Under the pieces are notes generated by a model, which was not told the origin of the DNA, did not search any database, and saw only the letters and a program-made list of their open reading frames with translations. This document shows positions 8,087 through 12,669 of a stretch of DNA of 12,669 bases, piece after piece. Where the stretch lies: NCBI GenBank assembly GCA_016844515.1, contig JAERMP010000036.1:1-12669 (forward strand), written 5' to 3'. Source of the DNA: Thermoleophilia bacterium. GTDB lineage: Bacteria > Actinomycetota > Thermoleophilia > Gaiellales > Gaiellaceae. How positions within the stretch are numbered: position 1 is the stretch's first letter; every line of letters begins with the position of its first letter. The translations under genes were made by a program, and so were the position numbers.

Positions 8087-8090
8087 CGGG

Positions 8091-11009
8091 TCATGCGCGC
8101 TCCACGCGGCACATGGGCCAGAGGTCGCACCAACTCGGGCATCCGTCGCCCTTCGGGTCGTGCTGAACGTCCCCGGCGCGGATGCGTTGCGCGTTCGTTG
8201 CCGCACGCTCGCGGGCCGTCTCGATCTGGGCCCAAAAGGTGTCCTCGTCGAGGTAGTCGTCCTTTGCAAACCCCGGGAGGTCCTCGCGAGCGCTCTCGCG
8301 CAGCATTCCGCGCGTGAGGCGCCGTCCGGCAAGCGCCCGGTACACGCCTCCGAGCGGCTCGACGCCGACGAGATCGCGGAGCGCGAGAACGTAGAGCGGG
8401 ATCTGCAGCCGGAGCTCCCGGTCGATGTCGCGGGCGGAGTGGGCACCCTTGCCTGACTTGTAGTCCTGCACGATCCCCCGAGCGGAGTAGGGATCGATGT
8501 CGATGCGGTCGATCTTCCCGGAGAGCCACGTGTCGTCGCCGAGCTGCAGGCCGCGCTGGAGCTCAGGCGCCGCGCGATCGGAGCCGAACGCGACCTCGAG
8601 TCTTCGAGGCACGAACTCCACACCGGATACCGCCTCGTCGCGCATGAACCCCTCGAGATCCGCGAGCAACGTATGACGGAGCTCTGCCTCCTGTAGCTCG
8701 GTGAGGTCGAGCCGGACACCCGAAGCGAGCGCGTCGTCCAGGCAGCGACGCATCAGCCCGAGAGCGGCGTCGAGGTTCTCCGGAGTTACGCGCTCGGCGT
8801 CGAGCTCACGTGGCAGGGCGGCGTAGAAGCGGTTCAGCGTCGTGTGCACCACCTGCCCGCGAAGGAGCGGGTCCGGCTCTGCATCGATCCGCTTCGGATC
8901 GAGTACGCGCTCGACGAGCCAGGCTGACGAGCAATCGGCGAACCGCTCGAGCTCCGTCGCCGAGAACATCTTCCGGGCAGAGAACGTGTCCAGGACGGCT
9001 GGGCTCCGAAGCGACGTCGAACGGTCGAAAGCCTGCTGCGCACGCTCGAGGCGGCGAGACCAGCCGTTGGCCTCCGCAAGTGAGGTCGCCCCTTCCGGAT
9101 CCTCGACCGCCAGGCGCGCGACCGCGCGCAGTCGCTCGCGTTCGCTCGGCGCCGACTCGATCGACCAGATGAACGCGGACAGTGGACGCCGGCGGGTCGC
9201 GCGCGACACCTCACCTTCGTCGAAGAGCGACCTGACGTCGTCCCAGAACGGGCTGGGCTCGCGGGGCACTCCTTCGTCGGTCGCGGCCTCGCGGACGAGA
9301 ACGAGGCGCTTCAGCGCCCGCGTGCAAGCGGTGTAGAAGAGGTAGCGATCGCGCGCGACAGCATCGGTTCGCTCGAGCCTCCCGCCCAACGCCCGCCGGG
9401 CATCGTCGTCCAGCAGCGGGGACGGCCGGGCACGTCGCGGAAATGCACCCTCTTCGAGCCCCAGAAGGAACACGACGTCGAACGTCCGCGTACGCGCACT
9501 TTCGTAGTCGAGAACCGACACTCGTCCTTTCTCGCCGCTCGCCCGTGGTCGAACCGTCACGCGCTCGAGCGCAGTCACGACGTCCTCGCATGAGAGCGGC
9601 TGCCCATCCCCTTCCATCAACGTGGAGAGGTCGTCGAGAACCCGCTCCGCCGCCCGCTGTGCCCTCGCGTCGACGCGAGCGTCGTCCGAAACGGGAGGCG
9701 AAGTTACGCCCCAGGCGTTGCGTACCATCGTGCCGAGAAGCGCCCTCGCCCCAGCGACTGGATGATCGGCTTCGCGTAGCTCGGCGAGCGCGGGCACCGG
9801 GGCGCCCCGAAGTCGTTCGGCCTCCTCCTCGACCCGGGTCGGCTCGCTGATGGCACGGCCGCGGAGACGCCCCTCGACGAAGTCGACGGAACGTCGCTCG
9901 AGCCCCGAGTACGGCGAGCGGAGGAAGGCAAAGAGATCGCCGCGGCCGCCGCCGAGCCAGCCGAAGCGAAGCAACGAGAGGAGGGCGCCACCGAGAGCGG
10001 TCTCGCCGAGCCGGCACGAATGCTCGATCGCATACGGAACGCCGAGCGCCTCGAAGGCCGTCCCGAGTGGCGCTCGCCAGCGCTCCGGTGATTCGCAGAT
10101 GACGGCGACGTCATCAGGCGCGGTCCCCGCTCTGAGGCTGGCGACAAGCTCGCTCGCGAGCAGCTCGGCCGTTCCTCGAGCTCCGGCACCCTCGAGGAGG
10201 CGGAGAGAGCCGTCGAGAGCCGGCCCGGGACGCGGGTCATCCGTGAAGAGCTCCCGCTCGAGGTGGAGCAAGGGTGCCGGCGCAACCCGGTCGGACGCTC
10301 GAGGCAGCTCGAGAATCGTCCCGCCAGCGAGGCCGGTGAGATCCTCCACCGTCCGCTCGAGTGCCGCGAATGCTGCCCGCCCGGGCTCGTACGGGATCGA
10401 GACTGTGACGTCGGTGCGGCCGGCTAGCGCTTCGAGCAGCGCCCACTCGGCCGCGGTCAGGTCCTCGAAGCCGTACGCGAAGACGGGCTCGCCGTGCCAG
10501 GAGTCCAGGTCTCGCTGAAGGCGCCCCACCGCAGTGCGCCGGAGCCCGTGGCGGTCTTGGAGGCCGAGTCGATCGAGCTCTGAGTGATACGCCCGCACGA
10601 GTTCCGCCAGATCGCCGTCAAGTTGATCCGGATCAACGAGCGCAGACTCGATCTCGGACAGCGCGGCAAGCAGCGCGTCGGCGAAGCCGCGTGTGGACGC
10701 AGACGGGCCGAGACCGTCGAGGTCACTCGCGGTGATCGCCCGCCGCACTGCAAGAGCGCGCTGGGCCTCGGAGGCAACCCCTCGCGGATCGATGTCCGCG
10801 GCGACGTGTTCGAACAGGTCGTCGAACGTGCCGATCCGACCCGCGAGAAGGGCGGGCCGCCGCCGAAGCAGGTCGCGCTCGACGCGCTCGATATCGAAGC
10901 GATTCGGGACGACGAGCCACGGATCTCGCTCGAGCACGTCGAGGTACCGCTCGAGGAGCAGCGCAACCTTGCCGGCGTGTGCCGGGCCAACGACGAGCGC
11001 GAGGCCCAT
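8091..11009 (-). CDS. addB: AddB-type helicase/nuclease subunit with PD-(D/E)XK nuclease and Fe-S cluster
   Basis: 972 residues from ATG 11009 (MGLALVVGPAHAGK); the frame extends 20 codons further to ATG 11069, but family-like sequence begins here. The N-terminal P-loop reads GPAHAGKV (8-15), with Val15 in place of Ser/Thr, so ATP hydrolysis is probably lost. AddB/RecC-like landmarks are GLEEGAFP (about 517-524) followed by SPLLDDDARRAL and RYLFYTACTRA. The C-terminal nuclease has D834 (KIDRID) and D849-Y850-K851 (QDYKSGKG). C693, C957, C961 and C967 bracket it (spacing CX3CX5C at the end) as an AddB-type [4Fe-4S] set. It partners addA in double-strand-break end processing; whether it recognises a Chi sequence cannot be seen. 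TACGAT 6 nt before the ATG and a missing SD suggest a leaderless mRNA. AdnA-like naming is an alternative. Confidence 0.9.
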   Translation of the reverse strand: MGLALVVGPAHAGKVALLLERYLDVLERDPWLVVPNRFDIERVERDLLRRRPALLAGRIGTFDDLFEHVAADIDPRGVASEAQRALAVRRAITASDLDGLGPSASTRGFADALLAALSEIESALVDPDQLDGDLAELVRAYHSELDRLGLQDRHGLRRTAVGRLQRDLDSWHGEPVFAYGFEDLTAAEWALLEALAGRTDVTVSIPYEPGRAAFAALERTVEDLTGLAGGTILELPRASDRVAPAPLLHLERELFTDDPRPGPALDGSLRLLEGAGARGTAELLASELVASLRAGTAPDDVAVICESPERWRAPLGTAFEALGVPYAIEHSCRLGETALGGALLSLLRFGWLGGGRGDLFAFLRSPYSGLERRSVDFVEGRLRGRAISEPTRVEEEAERLRGAPVPALAELREADHPVAGARALLGTMVRNAWGVTSPPVSDDARVDARAQRAAERVLDDLSTLMEGDGQPLSCEDVVTALERVTVRPRASGEKGRVSVLDYESARTRTFDVVFLLGLEEGAFPRRARPSPLLDDDARRALGGRLERTDAVARDRYLFYTACTRALKRLVLVREAATDEGVPREPSPFWDDVRSLFDEGEVSRATRRRPLSAFIWSIESAPSERERLRAVARLAVEDPEGATSLAEANGWSRRLERAQQAFDRSTSLRSPAVLDTFSARKMFSATELERFADCSSAWLVERVLDPKRIDAEPDPLLRGQVVHTTLNRFYAALPRELDAERVTPENLDAALGLMRRCLDDALASGVRLDLTELQEAELRHTLLADLEGFMRDEAVSGVEFVPRRLEVAFGSDRAAPELQRGLQLGDDTWLSGKIDRIDIDPYSARGIVQDYKSGKGAHSARDIDRELRLQIPLYVLALRDLVGVEPLGGVYRALAGRRLTRGMLRESAREDLPGFAKDDYLDEDTFWAQIETARERAATNAQRIRAGDVQHDPKGDGCPSWCDLWPMCRVERA

Positions 11010-11015
11010 GGGTCC

Positions 11016-11021
11016 ATCGTA
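11016..11021 (-). promoter_or_regulatory. Putative -10 element TACGAT for leaderless addB
   Basis: Minus-strand TACGAT ends 6 nt before the addB ATG (11009), the spacing expected when transcription begins at or near the start codon. The same hexamer stands 7 nt before the dehydrogenase start at 11518. No good -35 is seen at 17 bp. It also supports the shorter start over ATG 11069, because it lies inside that longer frame. Confidence 0.45.
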
Positions 11022-11091
11022 GTCCCGGCTCTCAGCCCACTTTCGTACGCGTCGACCCGCTATGTGCAAAGAGCGAAGAACTTGGACCCGC

Positions 11092-11160
11092 GGGGTCAGA
11101 CCCGTGGGCGTGGGGTCAGACCCGGGGTCAGACCCGGGGTCAGACCCCGGGTCTGACCCC
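11092..11160. repeat. Cluster of the 12-bp repeat GGGGTCAGACCC (four direct, one inverted)
   Basis: Direct copies lie at 11092-11103, 11112-11123, 11124-11135 and 11136-11147; the last three are head-to-tail with a 12-bp period. A fifth, inverted copy (GGGTCTGACCCC) is at 11149-11160. The last direct copy and the inverted one form a 25-bp palindrome with a single central C. It lies between the zinc-ribbon gene's stop and the addB promoter. There are no spacers, so it is not a CRISPR array. Each unit is itself a near palindrome, so single-stranded DNA or RNA could form alternative hairpins. This type is known from dispersed REP-like repeats in many bacteria. Confidence 0.85.
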
Positions 11161-11185
11161 TGACATGGCGCAACCGGACATGTCT

Positions 11186-11211
11186 CGGGTTAGACCCCAC
11201 GGGTTTGACCG
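11186..11211. repeat. Degenerate inverted copies of the GGGGTCAGACCC repeat
   Basis: CGGGTTAGACCCC (11186-11198) and CGGGTTTGACCG (11200-11211) each differ from the repeat consensus or its reverse complement by about one base in the core. They end 5 bp from the zinc-ribbon gene's stop codon (11216-11218), where they could act as its terminator on the minus strand. They look like decayed older copies of the cluster at 11092-11160. Confidence 0.55.
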
Positions 11212-11215
11212 AGAA

Positions 11216-11410
11216 CTACGCGACCGCTTTGGGACGCCGGCCTCGGCGGGCCACTGCCTGGCCAGGCATCCCGGCTGCGCAGTCGTCACAGAGATCAGCC
11301 TGCTTCGAGCCACGGCGAGCGTCCGTGTAGTTGAGGCGCATCACAGCACCGCGGCTTTCGGGCACCTCTCTGCTGCACTTGTCACATACGAGAATCGTCT
11401 TTCTTGCCAT
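11216..11410 (-). CDS. Small zinc-ribbon protein with AT-hook-like basic tail
   Basis: 64 residues, function unknown. The start at ATG 11410 is chosen over ATG 11473 because a perfect AGGAGG (11417-11422) lies 6 nt upstream and the extra 21 codons would cover the promoter. Cys pairs C9-X2-C12 (VCDKC) and C41-X2-C44 (LCDDC) make a four-cysteine zinc-ribbon pattern. The middle, MRLNYTDARRGSKQADL, could form the connecting strands. The tail VARRGRRPKAVA (53-64) resembles the RGR-type AT-hook that lets Lsr2-like proteins bind the DNA minor groove. There is no signal peptide or membrane segment. I infer a small DNA-binding or nucleoid-associated protein; an RNA-binding or ribosome-linked zinc ribbon is the alternative. 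It is divergent from the dehydrogenase gene and followed by the repeat cluster. Confidence 0.8.
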   Translation of the reverse strand: MARKTILVCDKCSREVPESRGAVMRLNYTDARRGSKQADLCDDCAAGMPGQAVARRGRRPKAVA

Positions 11411-11416
11411 GTTTAT

Positions 11417-11422
11417 CCTCCT
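11417..11422 (-). promoter_or_regulatory. Perfect AGGAGG ribosome binding site of the zinc-ribbon gene
   Basis: The minus strand reads AGGAGG, then ATAAAC, then ATG at 11410. This is the only textbook Shine-Dalgarno in the window. It fixes the start at 11410 and suggests strong translation. Confidence 0.85.
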
Positions 11423-11444
11423 CTTCGTCCTCGCTTTTGTGAGA

Positions 11445-11473
11445 ACACTAGAAAATTGGAAGCGCAAATGCAA
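11445..11473 (-). promoter_or_regulatory. Putative promoter of the zinc-ribbon gene
   Basis: On the minus strand TTGCAT (11468-11473), a 17-bp spacer and TAGTGT (11445-11450) form a plausible -35/-10 pair. Transcription would start near 11438 and give a leader of about 28 nt carrying the AGGAGG. The stretch is clearly AT-rich against its GC-rich surroundings. The hexamers match consensus only in part. Confidence 0.4.
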
Positions 11474-11504
11474 GAGCGAAATTCAGCGCGCTTATTCGAT
11501 CGCA

Positions 11505-11510
11505 TACGAT
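11505..11510 (+). promoter_or_regulatory. Putative -10 element TACGAT for the dehydrogenase gene
   Basis: TACGAT ends 7 nt before the GTG start (11518-11520), and no Shine-Dalgarno lies between, which fits a leaderless transcript. The -35 position (TTCAGC, 11482-11487) is weak. The same hexamer precedes addB. The region is shared with the divergent promoter of the zinc-ribbon gene. Confidence 0.45.
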
Positions 11511-11517
11511 TCCCCGC

Positions 11518-12585
11518 GTGCAGACGATCGTCGTCCTCGAGGGTGATCAGACTGGGCAGGAGCTCCTGGAGGAGTCGCTGCGTGTCCTCTCCGCCGAGGT
11601 CATCGGCGTCGAACTCACGTTTCCACGCTTCGACCTCTCGCTGGAAAGCAGGCGCGCGACCGAAAATCGCGTCGTCTACGACGCTGCGGCGGCGATCCGC
11701 GAGCACGGATTCGGGCTGAAGGCGGCGACGATCACGCCCGAGATCGCCGGCGACGTCGGCTCGCCGAACCGGATTCTTCGGGAGGAGATCGGCGGGAAAG
11801 TGATCGTGAGAACTGGGCGGCGAATCCCGGGCGTCGTCCCGCTCGGAGGCGTGCATGCGCCCATTTCCGTCGTTCGGATGGCAGTCGGCGACGCGTACGG
11901 CGCGAAGGAGTGGCGTGAGGGCGAAGGCGATGACGAGGTCGCTCTGCGCACCGAGCGCATCGAGCGCCGAATCTGTCACGCGGTCGCCGAGTTCTCCTTC
12001 CGGGAGGCCGAGCGACTCGGCGCCAAGGTCTTCGGCGGACCCAAGTACACGGTGAGCCCGATCTATGAAGGGATGCTCAAGGAGGAGATGGACGAAGCGG
12101 CTGCCCGTCACCCCGACGTGCCTTACGAACCGCAGCTCATCGATGCGACCTTCGCGCTTCTGATCTCCTCGAGCGGCGCCCCGATGGTGATCCCGGCCCT
12201 CAATCGCGACGGAGACATCCTCTCCGACCTCGTGCTCCCGCTCTTCGGTTCGATCGCAGGGTCGGAGTCGCTGCTCGTCGCATTCGGCGACGACTACGTG
12301 CCGAATGCGCTCATGGCGGAGGCGGCCCACGGAACCGCACCTGCCCTCTACGGGAAGGACGTCGCCAACCCGATGGCCATGATCCTCGCCAGCGCTGCGC
12401 TCCTCTCGCACGCTGATCGGGGGACGTGCCAGACAGCCGGTCGGGCCATCCGCGAGGGATGCCTCGAAGCGGTCGCGGAAGGAGTGCGCACGGCCGATCT
12501 CGGGGGTCATCACGGAACGCAAGCGTTCACCGACGAGGTAATCAGGCGCACCATGACGAAGCTCGAGGTCTGGGCATCGCTGTGA
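11518..12585 (+). CDS. Isocitrate/isopropylmalate-family NAD(P)-dependent dehydrogenase, divergent
   Basis: 355 residues, typical for single-domain-fold beta-decarboxylating dehydrogenases. GTG start at 11518; the nucleotide-fold signature follows at once as GDQTGQE (9-15), in place of the common GDGIGPE. Mapping to E. coli isocitrate dehydrogenase from memory, the substrate and catalytic residues appear kept: S82, N84 and R88 (SPNRILR), R98, R120, Tyr127, Lys176, and the metal aspartates D209, D233 and D237 (GDILSDL). S82 and N84 favour isocitrate over isopropylmalate. The usual ENTEG after R120 is MAVGD, so the substrate loop is altered. The cofactor segment is HGTAPALYGKDVANP (271-285), which matches neither the NADP-type HGTAPKYAG nor the NAD-type HGSAPDIAG. 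It is followed 49 bp later by a probable transhydrogenase gene. Family assignment is firm; exact substrate and cofactor are open. Confidence 0.9.
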   Translation: MQTIVVLEGDQTGQELLEESLRVLSAEVIGVELTFPRFDLSLESRRATENRVVYDAAAAIREHGFGLKAATITPEIAGDVGSPNRILREEIGGKVIVRTGRRIPGVVPLGGVHAPISVVRMAVGDAYGAKEWREGEGDDEVALRTERIERRICHAVAEFSFREAERLGAKVFGGPKYTVSPIYEGMLKEEMDEAAARHPDVPYEPQLIDATFALLISSSGAPMVIPALNRDGDILSDLVLPLFGSIAGSESLLVAFGDDYVPNALMAEAAHGTAPALYGKDVANPMAMILASAALLSHADRGTCQTAGRAIREGCLEAVAEGVRTADLGGHHGTQAFTDEVIRRTMTKLEVWASL

Positions 12586-12634
12586 TGGTTCAGTCCACGA
12601 TGGCCTGGTCCTCTCCGTAGAGTTCGCCACCGTC

Positions 12635-12669
12635 ATGCGAGTCGCAGTTCCCAGGGAAACGGCTCCCGG
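12635..12669 (+). CDS. pntA: Probable NAD(P) transhydrogenase alpha subunit, N-terminal 11 codons (truncated by window end)
   Basis: ATG at 12635 opens MRVAVPRETAP, which runs off the window. This matches the conserved N-terminus of the PntA/alanine dehydrogenase family (M-R/K-I/V-G/A-V-P-R/K-E). PntA forms the NAD(H)-binding part of the proton-translocating transhydrogenase that balances NADH and NADPH. No clear SD is seen upstream. Alanine dehydrogenase begins with a similar motif and is the main alternative. Its place 49 bp after an NAD(P)-linked dehydrogenase fits co-transcription. So few residues make this a tentative call. Confidence 0.55.
   Translation, partial: MRVAVPRETAP

Noticed and set aside
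7952..8719. N-terminal extension of addA by 256 codons
   Set aside because: It overlaps addB, is Ser/Arg-rich shadow sequence crossing two hairpins, and the helicase domain with SD begins at ATG 7951.
11010..11069. 20-codon longer start of AddB
   Set aside because: Family-like sequence begins at MGLALVVGP, and the extra codons cover the TACGAT box.
11092..11160. CRISPR array
   Set aside because: Repeats are 12 bp and mostly abut with no spacers, and no cas genes are present.
11411..11473. 21-codon longer start of the zinc-ribbon protein
   Set aside because: It would place the perfect AGGAGG and the probable promoter inside the coding region; ATG 11410 has ideal spacing.
11413..12636. 407-codon open frame on the minus strand across the dehydrogenase gene
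   Set aside because: It is fully antisense to a gene with clear catalytic motifs, has no recognisable domain, and long antisense frames are expected at this GC content.

Overview
The window is GC-rich and densely coded on both strands. It looks like chromosomal DNA from a high-GC Gram-positive bacterium. The gene types suggest an actinobacterial lineage: an AddAB/AdnAB-type recombination nuclease, a large zinc-ribbon/cyclase/ATPase/TPR regulator, and a short zinc-ribbon protein with a basic AT-hook-like tail. A deep branch such as Thermoleophilia is my guess from general familiarity, not a search result. There are no rRNA or tRNA genes, CRISPR arrays, transposase genes or phage genes.

Layout, left to right. 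(1) 1-232, plus: the 3' end of a CorA-family metal-ion channel with GQN in place of the signature GMN. (2) 337-1017, minus: nth, endonuclease III, convergent with corA. A near-perfect 21-bp inverted repeat lies between them and contains both stop codons. (3) 1246-4398, minus: a 1,050-residue class III nucleotide cyclase fused to an AAA/NACHT-like ATPase and a TPR-like C-terminus. (4) 4559-7951 addA and 8091-11009 addB, both minus: the two subunits of a helicase-nuclease for double-strand-break end resection. They are separated by 139 bp holding two strong hairpins. (5) 11092-11211: a cluster of a 12-bp palindrome-forming repeat (GGGGTCAGACCC). (6) 11216-11410, minus: a 64-residue zinc-ribbon/AT-hook-like protein with a perfect AGGAGG ribosome binding site. 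(7) 11518-12585, plus: a divergent isocitrate/isopropylmalate-type dehydrogenase. (8) 12635 to the end, plus: the first 11 codons of what looks like the NAD(P) transhydrogenase alpha subunit.

Functionally, the minus-strand block addB-addA-(cyclase)-nth is mainly DNA repair: break resection plus base excision repair, with a signalling ATPase in between. The plus-strand right end is NAD(P)-linked central metabolism. Every gap between genes is shorter than 300 bp, and most hold hairpins or palindromes rather than plain terminators. Two genes (addB and the dehydrogenase) have an identical TACGAT hexamer 6-7 nt before the start codon and no Shine-Dalgarno, which suggests leaderless transcripts.

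I did not find a convincing undescribed multi-gene system. The most unusual items are the stop-codon-bearing inverted repeat, the altered substrate loop of the dehydrogenase, the degenerate Walker A of AddB together with Fe-S-type cysteines in both nuclease subunits, the small zinc-ribbon protein, and the repeat families in the gaps.
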